Positions 1-6,040 of a stretch of DNA of 7,208 nucleotides are shown here, piece by piece. A program made the translations under genes and the position numbers. Position 1 is the stretch's first letter. Every line of letters starts with the position of its first letter. Origin of the DNA: Methanobacteriota archaeon (GTDB taxonomy: Archaea > Thermoplasmatota > Thermoplasmata > RBG-16-68-12); assembly GCA_005879065.1 (NCBI GenBank), contig VBLU01000010.1:1-7208 (forward strand), written 5' to 3'. The notes under the pieces are model-generated. The model did not search any database. It saw nothing but the letters and a program-made list of their open reading frames with translations, and had not been told where the DNA came from.

Positions 1-126
1 CGGTATTCCGTCGACCGCGCGTTGGAGGAATACCTGGCCCTCTGGTTGGACCTTGCCAACGAATCCGATGGGCGTGCGGACCCGCGAGAATCGGTGAAAC
101 GGTCCCAGGCGCCATCCGGACAGTGA
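1..126 (+). CDS. C-terminal end of a plus-strand gene, probably a glycosyltransferase (5' truncated)
   Basis: Reading frame 1 is open from the first base and ends at TGA 124-126, giving 41 residues that begin RYSVDRALEEYLALWLDLAN. The start lies outside the window. The pattern of a short 'xxYS/FS' segment, an amphipathic helix with repeated Leu/Glu/Tyr and then a polar tail is how many GT4-family glycosyltransferases end, where the terminal helix packs back on the N-terminal domain. That match plus the two GT4 genes next door suggests a third glycosyltransferase, but 41 residues carry no catalytic motif. The gene runs toward the minus-strand glycosyltransferase with 58 bp between the two stop codons. 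The identity is an inference; that this is a coding tail is fairly likely, since the frame is free of stops and the composition is protein-like. Confidence 0.55.
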   Translation, partial: RYSVDRALEEYLALWLDLANESDGRADPRESVKRSQAPSGQ

Positions 127-129
127 AAT

Positions 130-144
130 CCGGCGTGAAGCCGG
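130..144 (+). terminator. Small hairpin between converging genes, possible terminator
   Basis: CCGGC (130-134) and GCCGG (140-144) can pair around a 5-nt loop four bases after the plus-strand stop codon. Only a short TATT follows, so it is a weak intrinsic terminator at best. The same region contains a second, wider inverted repeat, CGTGAAGC (134-141) with GCTTCACG (182-189), which reaches into the stop codon of the opposing gene. Confidence 0.25.
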
Positions 145-184
145 TATTCCGCGCGTCGGGTTGCGGCCGAATCTCCGCACCGCT

Positions 185-1318
185 TCACGACGCGGCGAGG
201 ACCGTCTCGAAGTACCGAACCGTTTCGTCGCACATGCGGGCCAATGAAAAGCGCTCCCTCGCCCGGTCCGCGGCCGCGGCTCCGATCCGATGACCGAGAG
301 CCTCGTCCGCGAGGATTCGCTCCATGGCGGATGCCAAGGCCTTCGGATCACCGGGCGGCACGAGCAACGCCGACTCCCCGTCCACGACCATGTCGCGGAT
401 CCCCGGAACGGAGCTCGCGACGATCGGCTTGCCGAGGGCCATCGCCTCGATGAGCGAGTACGGACAGCTTTCCATGAAGCTCGGCACGACCACGAGCGAC
501 GCCCGCTGCAGGCGGGCGAGGAGTTCGGGCCGGGGAATCACTCCGAGGAACTGGACCCGATCGGCCCCGAGTCCGAGGGTCTCGGCGTGCCGTCGCCACG
601 TCTCGACCTGGCCGCTCCCCGTCACATACAGGCGTTCGCGGCGCGGCAGATACGGGAGGGCGTGCAGCAGCACGGACAGGCCTTTCCATCCAAGGAGGCG
701 ACCGGTGAAGAGGATGGAGCCTTCGTCGTCCGGTCTCTCCGTCGCCGGAGGAGCGTCATCGAGGGAGAGTCCGTTTGGGACCGTGGCGGAGGTCCGGAGC
801 CGCGGCAGGTAGGTGCCCATCACCTCGGCACGCACCGCGTTCGACACGAAGAGGGCGTGACGGACCCGCTTCCAGTAGTAGACCTCGGCCGGAAGGAGCG
901 CGGGGAGCACGGTCATCGTCGTCTTCTCCGAATCGTCGAGGGGGCTTCCGCGGCGCCGCGCCTGCTGGATCCCGCGGGATTGCCCCAGGATCGTCGTATG
1001 CGTCGTCACGACGACGGGACACGCCTTCGTCGAGGTGAGGAGGTCCGGCATCTGCGCGTGATGCACGACGAACAGGTCCGGACGATATTGCCGGATCAGG
1101 TGGGGCAAGCGCCGCCGGAGCGCGAGCTGGAACTTGAGGTAATTCGCCATGACGCCTCCGCCATTCGTCAGCGGAACGGTCGTCACGCGGGGATCGGAGG
1201 ACGCGGCCTCGCTGCCGCCGAAGATCGTCACCTCGTGCCGAGGGCCCATGCCTCGCAGCAGTTGGCTGACGTAGGTCCCGATCCCGCCCCAAATCCGACC
1301 GTACTCGGGGGCCGCCAC
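185..1318 (-). CDS. GT4-family glycosyltransferase (GT-B fold)
   Basis: This protein should transfer a sugar from a nucleotide-sugar donor to an acceptor at the cytoplasmic face of the membrane, in glycan or glycolipid synthesis; donor and acceptor cannot be read from sequence. From the GTG at 1318 it has 377 residues. The N-terminal domain holds the glycine loop IWGGIGTYV (9-17) and VTTHTT (104-109). The C-terminal donor domain shows VPNGL (180-184), FTGRLLGWKG (204-213) and the retaining-GT4 E-x7-E signature, E283 to E291 (ESCPYSLIE). Length fits the family. GTG 1318 is the first ATG/GTG/TTG after an in-frame stop, but the frame upstream reads TKIAV, which completes the first beta strand, so translation may really begin at ACG 1330 or ATC 1324. 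It follows a second GT4 gene on the same strand after about 240 bp. The family call is very secure; the specific reaction is unknown. Confidence 0.93.
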   Translation of the reverse strand: MAAPEYGRIWGGIGTYVSQLLRGMGPRHEVTIFGGSEAASSDPRVTTVPLTNGGGVMANYLKFQLALRRRLPHLIRQYRPDLFVVHHAQMPDLLTSTKACPVVVTTHTTILGQSRGIQQARRRGSPLDDSEKTTMTVLPALLPAEVYYWKRVRHALFVSNAVRAEVMGTYLPRLRTSATVPNGLSLDDAPPATERPDDEGSILFTGRLLGWKGLSVLLHALPYLPRRERLYVTGSGQVETWRRHAETLGLGADRVQFLGVIPRPELLARLQRASLVVVPSFMESCPYSLIEAMALGKPIVASSVPGIRDMVVDGESALLVPPGDPKALASAMERILADEALGHRIGAAAADRARERFSLARMCDETVRYFETVLAAS

Positions 1319-1557
1319 CGCGATCTTCGTTGCCCTCGCTCTCCCAATTTGTTCGAATGCGCGAAACCACGTTCGCGATCACGCCCGCGAGAACCGGGGC
1401 CTCTCATGCCGCGGCTCCCGGGGCGGGCGTGTCTTCTTTTTCGCGCTGGAACTTCAGGAGTTCGCCTCTATTTGAGGGTTCCGCGAACTTCGTTCCCCGC
1501 ACGAATCGGCCACGATCCGGCTTGCCTCGGTGGGCCGACCGGCCTGCCTGCGGACAA
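1319..1557. other. Gap between the two glycosyltransferase genes
   Basis: No convincing gene is seen in these 239 bases. The segment holds a 9-bp inverted repeat (listed separately), a smaller one (GAACT 1449-1453 with AGTTC 1459-1463), and a pyrimidine tract on the plus strand at 1432-1441 (TCTTCTTTTT within it). On the minus strand these features would lie in the leader or promoter region of the downstream glycosyltransferase. No clear TATA box is seen; the best A/T-rich stretch on the minus strand is CTCAAATAGAG near 1466-1476. Confidence 0.5.
1380..1431. repeat. Inverted repeat able to form a long hairpin
   Basis: CACGCCCGC (1380-1388) is perfectly complementary to GCGGGCGTG (1423-1431). 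Inside it CCGGG (1394-1398) can pair with CCCGG (1417-1421), extending the stem past an asymmetric internal loop. On the plus strand it is followed directly by TCTTCTTTTT, which has the form of an intrinsic terminator, although no plus-strand gene lies immediately before it. On the minus strand it would be a structured 5' leader of the glycosyltransferase gene ending at 185. Confidence 0.45.
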
Positions 1558-2655
1558 TCAGGATCCGAGGATGTCGCGATACAGGTCCAGGTGGGCCTGC
1601 GCGCAGGCTTCGGCGGAAAAACGCTCGAACACAAGGGCGCGTCCGCGGGATCCGATTTCCTGACGCAACCGGGAGTCCTTCGCGAGGGTGTCGACAAATC
1701 GGGCCATCGACTCCGGGTCTGAGGCGAGGAAGCCCGTCCGCCCATGCTCGATGATCTCCCGGTGGGCGGCGATGTCGGAGACGACCACGGGCACGCCCGC
1801 CGCCATCGCCTCGATGACGGCGTTCGGCGAGCCCTCCCAGGGGGACGGATAGACGAACACGTCCGAGGCGGCCAGGTACGACGGCACGTGATCCCAGGGC
1901 ACCTCGCCAATGAAATGCGTCCGGGCCCCGACGTCGGCGTAGGTCGCGAGGAGCTGCCGGTAATACCGATCTCCGTAGTGCTCCTCCGTGTACCCGCCCA
2001 CGACGACGGCGTCGGTGTCCGGCAGGCGTCGCACGACGTCGAGGAGCCATTCGAGCCGCTTCTCCGGGATCACCTTCCCCACGTAGGAGAGGAGCGTGCG
2101 GTCCGTCGGAAGGCCGCGCAGTCTCCGGGCTTCCTCCGCAGTCGGGAGCCGCTCGAACTTGCGGAGGTCGAGGCCGTTCGGGATCACGCGGGCGTGATAC
2201 GATTGGAAGCGATCGGCCAGGGCCTGCGAGTTCGTGACGACGACGCTCTGCGAGAGGAAAGGGACCATCGCCGCTCGGGTCACGGCCCCCGCGGCCGGCC
2301 CGTATCGCATCGCGATCTCCAACCCCGGGTCCGTGCCCAGACTGATGATCCGAGGAAAGACGCGGGCGAGGTAGGTGGCCGGGAAGGCGTAATAGGGATC
2401 CAGGGCGTGGAAGATATCGTGGTCGCGGCGAGACGACCGCAACGCCTGGGCCAAGGTTTGGATTCCCCGGGGGAACACGAGGGGCCCCGCCACGATCACG
2501 CCGGGTTCCTGGGTGAGGCCCCGATGCGGACCCGGGGCATCGAGGCACACGAGTTGGACATCCACCGTCCGCTGGAGGATCTTGAACAGCTGGAACGCCT
2601 GGAGGGCCACCCCTCCGCCCTTGCCTAGGTGGGCGATCGCAAACAGGATGCGAAT
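1558..2655 (-). CDS. GT4-family glycosyltransferase, probable ATT start
   Basis: A retaining GT-B glycosyltransferase of family GT4, expected to move a sugar from a nucleotide donor onto a glycan, lipid or small acceptor. Counting from ATT 2655 it has 365 residues: first strand RILFAIAHLGKGGG (2-15) with the glycine-rich loop, IPNGLD (158-163), YVGKVIPEKR (191-200), GYTEEHYGD (221-229) and the E-x7-E signature E274 to E282 (EGSPNAVIE). The first ATG/GTG/TTG in frame is GTG 2610, but starting there removes the first strand and the glycine loop that every member needs. ATT 2655 lies 7 nt after GGAGGAGG (2670-2663), so I chose it. The frame is open upstream to TGA 2760-2758 with no canonical start. 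BshA of bacillithiol synthesis is one GT4 subgroup, yet nothing here proves malate as acceptor. The family call is secure; the start is inferred. Confidence 0.92.
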   Translation of the reverse strand: MRILFAIAHLGKGGGVALQAFQLFKILQRTVDVQLVCLDAPGPHRGLTQEPGVIVAGPLVFPRGIQTLAQALRSSRRDHDIFHALDPYYAFPATYLARVFPRIISLGTDPGLEIAMRYGPAAGAVTRAAMVPFLSQSVVVTNSQALADRFQSYHARVIPNGLDLRKFERLPTAEEARRLRGLPTDRTLLSYVGKVIPEKRLEWLLDVVRRLPDTDAVVVGGYTEEHYGDRYYRQLLATYADVGARTHFIGEVPWDHVPSYLAASDVFVYPSPWEGSPNAVIEAMAAGVPVVVSDIAAHREIIEHGRTGFLASDPESMARFVDTLAKDSRLRQEIGSRGRALVFERFSAEACAQAHLDLYRDILGS

Positions 2656-2670
2656 CTCCGATCCTCCTCC
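2656..2670 (-). promoter_or_regulatory. Strong ribosome binding site that decides an ATT start
   Basis: GGAGGAGG occupies 2670-2663 on the minus strand, followed by the 7-nt spacer ATCGGAG and then ATT 2655-2653. This is the best Shine-Dalgarno match in the window, and its spacing points to the ATT codon rather than to GTG 2610, which lies 52 nt beyond it. Confidence 0.6.
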
Positions 2671-2756
2671 GCCGAATTCCCCGACAACGCGGGGATCACC
2701 GTACGCCGTTCGTTGCCGTGTGGACCCGCCGGAGCTACCTGAAGGTTCCGGTACAC

Positions 2757-2795
2757 GTCAAATGCATCTCCAGTCAAAGGCATCTCCGGTCAAAG
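2757..2795. repeat. Tandem 16-bp repeat, two full copies and a partial third
   Basis: GTCAAATGCATCTCCA (2757-2772) is followed without gap by GTCAAAGGCATCTCCG (2773-2788) and then GTCAAAG (2789-2795). The two full copies differ at two positions. The repeat lies in the gap between the proline dehydrogenase gene and the glycosyltransferase gene, about 100 to 140 bases ahead of the latter's proposed start, where a multi-site operator could sit. On the minus strand each unit begins with GGAGATGC and ends with TTTGAC. Confidence 0.6.
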
Positions 2796-2844
2796 AGAAC
2801 ATGAACCCGCCCGAGGATCCTGGTAAACTCCGGGGGGAGCCGCC

Positions 2845-3804
2845 TCATCGGTTCACGAAGGCACGGGCCATCGTCACCGCGTTCCGCGGCCGATCCCTCC
2901 ACCGGCGGCCGAAGTACGGGAGCCATTTCGGCCCGTACGAAATGTACTCGGAGACGCGCTGCCCCTTCTGAACGAGCTCCGCGTGAAGCGGGTCCAGGAC
3001 GCCTTGGAGCATCGCGAAATCGAACGGGGCCGGACGATCCCGTGCGAGCTCGAGGGACCGCTGAATCATGCGGCGGTCGTGGCTGGCGACGGAGAAATCT
3101 CTGCCTCGGGCAAACAGGGTCTCGAGATGCTTCAGGTACGCGCTGTCGATTTCACTCCGCGACCCGTGCGCGATGTCGGGCGGTTCCTTGTAGGCCCCTT
3201 TCACAAGTCGGATCCGCGCACCGGCCGCGATGAGACGGTCGACATCTTCCCGAGTTCGTCGCAAACTGGCTTGGAGGCATATCCCGACGCGTTCGTACCG
3301 CTCCAGGAGGCGTTCGCAAAGCCAGATTGTGTCGTCCGTGGTGTCGGCGGCCTCCATGTCCAACCAGAGGACGCGGCCCTGGGCCCTCGCTGCGTCGAGG
3401 ACGGGAAGCACCTCGGACAGCGCAAACGCTCGGTCGATCAGAAGCCCGAACTGCGTCGGCTTGAGGCTCACCGCGCCGCGGATCCCCTCGGACTCCATCG
3501 CGGCCAGGAGTCGAAGGTATTCGCGGGCCGTCGCTTCCACCTGGGCGCGGTCCTGGAGGCGTTCTCCGAGGTAATTTAGGATGGCCTCCATGCCGCGGGC
3601 GTTCGTCTGCCTCGCCGCGAGGAGCGCGTCCTCCATCCGCTCGCCCGCGACCCACTGATGGGTCCGTCCGATGAACGCCTCGCCCGCCCGCTTCGCGAAG
3701 GCGAAGAGTTCGGACCAGCTCTGGGGCCGTTCGAGCGGAGCCGTCGTTTCCATCGGTCGTTGGAGCGCTCTCCCGGTTAAGGCATTTGTCCGAGCCACGG
3801 TCAC
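2845..3804 (-). CDS. Proline dehydrogenase family flavoprotein
   Basis: Members of this FAD-dependent TIM-barrel family oxidise proline to pyrroline-5-carboxylate and pass electrons to quinone or another acceptor. The 319 residues match the monofunctional enzyme in length. Visible blocks in order: GMEAILNYLGE (71-81), SLKPTQFG (113-120), WLDMEA (147-152), ICLQASLRRT (175-184), RLVKGAYKE (199-207), ASHD (240-243), MLQG (265-268), and YISYGPKWLPYFGRRW (287-302) whose paired arginines R300 and R301 and nearby tyrosine bind the substrate in known enzymes. GTG 3804 is the chosen start: GGAG at 3815-3812 sits 7 nt before it, and the previous gene stops only 12 bases upstream, implying coupled translation. 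The next Met codon (3753) has no good SD. No P5C dehydrogenase or proline transporter is nearby. Its place as last gene of an operon with WbqC, PIG-L and a ligase-like protein is odd. Confidence 0.93.
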   Translation of the reverse strand: MTVARTNALTGRALQRPMETTAPLERPQSWSELFAFAKRAGEAFIGRTHQWVAGERMEDALLAARQTNARGMEAILNYLGERLQDRAQVEATAREYLRLLAAMESEGIRGAVSLKPTQFGLLIDRAFALSEVLPVLDAARAQGRVLWLDMEAADTTDDTIWLCERLLERYERVGICLQASLRRTREDVDRLIAAGARIRLVKGAYKEPPDIAHGSRSEIDSAYLKHLETLFARGRDFSVASHDRRMIQRSLELARDRPAPFDFAMLQGVLDPLHAELVQKGQRVSEYISYGPKWLPYFGRRWRDRPRNAVTMARAFVNR

Positions 3805-3816
3805 GCGACGTCTCCA

Positions 3817-5349
3817 TCATGTTTTTTGATAGATGGATTCCTGGCGACCAATAGAAGGGACGTCGGGAAAGCGAAGGAGGTCGGAATGGATCTTCGGATC
3901 GTCGGACCATGGAGAGGACAGCGCCGCGGCGAGGGCGGACGGCTCCATCTCCAGGAGCGCGCGGAGCAGCCGGGTCCGGCCGTATCCGTCGGCGGGATCT
4001 CCGATGCCGCGAAACATCGGCACGCTCGTGAGGAAAAACTTCGGCGGCATCTCGCATCGGAACAACCGCGAATAGGCCTGTTCGATCACGGGATGGTATG
4101 GGGCGTGGGATCCGACGACCCATCCTCCGAGACCGAGGCGGAACAGCGCGACCTCGTAGCCGACGATGTCCGGCATGACCCAGTCCCAGGCACCCTCCCC
4201 GGCCAAGATCGCGCGGTTCGCACAGGTCGGGCAGACGAATTCTACCGGCGTCCCGGGCCGCCAGGGCTGTCGCGTCCGTCGGAAGCACGACGGGCAATGG
4301 ACCCAGAACGTCGACGATTGGGGGCCCCGTTGATACGGTTCCCCGTGCTGAGCGATCTGACTCCCCGCGACGGCGGCCTTGATCGCGTCGACCTCCTTCG
4401 AGCGCTCCGCGATCAGGGTGAGCTCCGGACGGACGAGGTCCGTCAGGTCCGCCATCGGAAGGAAGAGGATGCGGTCCGCCTCGTGCCCGAGCATGAGGTG
4501 AAACAGGTCGTGCTGGATGCGGATCAACCAGTCGCCCAGGTTTTCCACCTCCTCGGCGGCCAGGTGCATCATGCCGAACAGTTGGTCGAGTCGGACCGCG
4601 ATTCGTCGCTTGGCGTTCGTTCGGAGGCGGCCACCCGCCTTCATCTCGTGCGCGACGTTGTTCTCGACGAAGTCGTCGATTTGCTTCCGGAGCGCGTGAA
4701 GCCCGTGGGACGTGGGCGGCCGGAGCCATCGGAACGGGGTATGCGACCGGGCCTTGCCGACCCGCACCTTCGGCGGGTGCTTCACCTCGTCCGGCGAGCC
4801 TCCTTTGAGGGGCGCGCCGAACCGAAGGTTCTCCGGTCGCATCTCGGCCGTATAGTGGTTTCCGATCAGGTAGAGCGTGAGCGCCTTCCGGTCCATCCGG
4901 GCAATCGCGTCGGCCTTGAGGACAAGCCGGACGATCCCCAGGTGGGGAAGCTGGCCGTCGTGGGCCATCTCGATGAGCAGGGTGTCGGGATTCGCCAGGG
5001 CCTCGATGGCCGCACGCGTGCCCGCGGTCCCTCGAATCCGAAGGCGGTTCTTGTAGAAGTCCGCGGCGAAGCGGGCCAGGTCGCGCCGCCGGGCCTCGAA
5101 GGGAAAGACCTTCCGGGCTGCGTCGTGGTACGTCCGGGCCTTCGCGGCGGCATCCTGCTCGACGACGAACGGACTCGCGGCGGCGGCCTTGGACGGACGG
5201 AATGGGCCGCGGACCATGATCGTCTGGTCCCACCATTCTTGGGTGTCCGAAATCTTACGCATGGGGCGGACGCCCGGATTCCCGAATGACACTCGGGGCG
5301 TTGCGGATCCCAGAATCGCCCGCCAATCGGGGGGCGGGCTATCCGTCAT
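3817..5349 (-). CDS. Unrecognised 510-residue protein with zinc ribbon and BshC-like patterns
   Basis: I do not recognise a named family with certainty. Visible in order: a polar N-terminus; AIEALANP (114-121) leading to HDGQLPHLG (130-138), a lysine at 145 and LYLIGNHYTAE (159-169); a middle helical part rich in His and Met (about 215-330); a four-cysteine zinc ribbon, C352-x2-C355 and C373-x2-C376; then GSHAPYHPVIEQAY (413-426) and MPP (434-436). The 114-169 and 413-436 stretches resemble, as I recall the family, two parts of BshC, the cysteine-adding enzyme of bacillithiol synthesis ('AIEKL-DP...GQQAGL', 'GEDHD', and 'GP...Y...L-QAF...MPP'). BshC has no zinc ribbon, and its terminal coiled coil is missing here. 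The gene overlaps the PIG-L deacetylase gene by 11 nt; GGGAGG (5358-5353) lies only 3 nt before the ATG. An amino-acid ligase role is inference. Confidence 0.85.
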   Translation of the reverse strand: MTDSPPPDWRAILGSATPRVSFGNPGVRPMRKISDTQEWWDQTIMVRGPFRPSKAAAASPFVVEQDAAAKARTYHDAARKVFPFEARRRDLARFAADFYKNRLRIRGTAGTRAAIEALANPDTLLIEMAHDGQLPHLGIVRLVLKADAIARMDRKALTLYLIGNHYTAEMRPENLRFGAPLKGGSPDEVKHPPKVRVGKARSHTPFRWLRPPTSHGLHALRKQIDDFVENNVAHEMKAGGRLRTNAKRRIAVRLDQLFGMMHLAAEEVENLGDWLIRIQHDLFHLMLGHEADRILFLPMADLTDLVRPELTLIAERSKEVDAIKAAVAGSQIAQHGEPYQRGPQSSTFWVHCPSCFRRTRQPWRPGTPVEFVCPTCANRAILAGEGAWDWVMPDIVGYEVALFRLGLGGWVVGSHAPYHPVIEQAYSRLFRCEMPPKFFLTSVPMFRGIGDPADGYGRTRLLRALLEMEPSALAAALSSPWSDDPKIHSDLLRFPDVPSIGRQESIYQKT

Positions 5350-6025
5350 GGACCTCCCAGATGACCTCGAACGCCTCGGCGAAGTCCCGGTGCATCTCCG
5401 CGCCCCGATACCGCGCGAGGTGGCGCTGGGCTTCCACCTCCAGGGGTTCGAGGAGGCCCGCGGCCAGGTATGTCTCCAGGACTTTCATCTTGCCGTCGAA
5501 CGATTCCCGGCTGACCGGGACGTACATCTGGGGATTGAAAGGATGGACGTTCCGATGCGTGTAGATGACGGACTCCCAGAGCCAGAGACGGTCCACGTGT
5601 CGGCGGGCGGCGGCCGTCGCGATCCGCTGGGCCGCGATGTGGTCCTGGTGGGCCTCGCCGTGGTGGTGGGAGATGACCGTGTCGATCGAGTAGGTACGGA
5701 TTAAATCGTCGACGAATCCGACCGTGGCCCAGTCCTGGACGAGACTCCCGATCGGGAACTTCCCGAGGAAGTACTCTCCCTTCCCGCCCCCCGCCCGAAG
5801 GGCCTTTCGGGATTCCGACCACACGGCCTCGATCTCGTCCCACCGGAGTGTGCCGTAGGCGCCGGGGGCGAGCGCGACCGCATAGACGTTGTGGCCAGAC
5901 CTCTTCTTCTCGAGCAGGGTTCCGAAACAGCCGAGCTCGACGTCGTCCGGATGGGCACCGACCGCCAAGATGTTCGTTTGGGGAGCCCCGAGTCCAACCG
6001 ATGCAAGAAGGAGGTATGAATCCAC
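5339..6025 (-). CDS. PIG-L/LmbE-family zinc-dependent deacetylase
   Basis: This family removes N-acetyl groups from sugars (GlcNAc-PI, GlcNAc-inositol in mycothiol synthesis, GlcNAc-malate in bacillithiol synthesis, antibiotic intermediates). The 228 residues carry the zinc motif GAHPDDVELG (23-32), where H25 and D28 are expected metal ligands and D27 the base, and HQDH (126-129), whose last His completes the metal site. YRGAEMHRDFAEAF (206-219) fits the usual end of the fold. GTG 6025 is the first possible start, one codon after an in-frame stop. It leaves 17 extra residues before the strand NILAVGA, and the nearest SD, GAGG (6047-6044), is 18 nt away, so the true start could be TTG 5968 or the non-canonical ACG 5977. 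The gene begins 15 nt after the WbqC stop and overlaps the next gene by 11 nt. The enzyme class is clear, the substrate is not. Confidence 0.94.
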   Translation of the reverse strand: MDSYLLLASVGLGAPQTNILAVGAHPDDVELGCFGTLLEKKRSGHNVYAVALAPGAYGTLRWDEIEAVWSESRKALRAGGGKGEYFLGKFPIGSLVQDWATVGFVDDLIRTYSIDTVISHHHGEAHQDHIAAQRIATAAARRHVDRLWLWESVIYTHRNVHPFNPQMYVPVSRESFDGKMKVLETYLAAGLLEPLEVEAQRHLARYRGAEMHRDFAEAFEVIWEVHDG

Positions 6026-6040
6026 CGCTTATCAGCGGCT

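Noticed and set aside
1380..1407. GTG 1382 or ATG 1407 on the minus strand as an upstream start for the first glycosyltransferase
   Set aside because: Both are in different frames from the glycosyltransferase; using them would need a frameshift for which there is no slippery sequence or homology support.
290..1663. Long plus-strand open frame of 457 codons opposite the first glycosyltransferase gene
   Set aside because: It is antisense to a gene with clear GT4 motifs, its product is rich in Arg/His/Gly with no recognisable motif, and GC-rich codons commonly leave such frames open.
1454..2548. Minus-strand open frame of 364 codons overlapping the second glycosyltransferase
   Set aside because: Frame-shifted copy of the GT4 coding region with Arg/Pro/Gly-rich product and no motif.
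1558..2655. Calling the second glycosyltransferase BshA
   Set aside because: GT4 motifs alone do not separate BshA from many glycan-building enzymes, and no acceptor-site signature can be confirmed by eye.
3152..5236. Minus-strand open frame of 694 codons running across two genes
   Set aside because: It is out of frame with both the 510-residue protein and proline dehydrogenase, both of which show family or motif evidence; its product is an Arg/Pro/Gly-rich shadow.
3826..5289. Plus-strand open frame of 487 codons opposite the BshC-like gene
   Set aside because: Antisense shadow of a gene with a cysteine zinc ribbon and ordered hydrophobic pattern; the translated product has low-complexity Arg/Gly/Asp composition and no SD or context.
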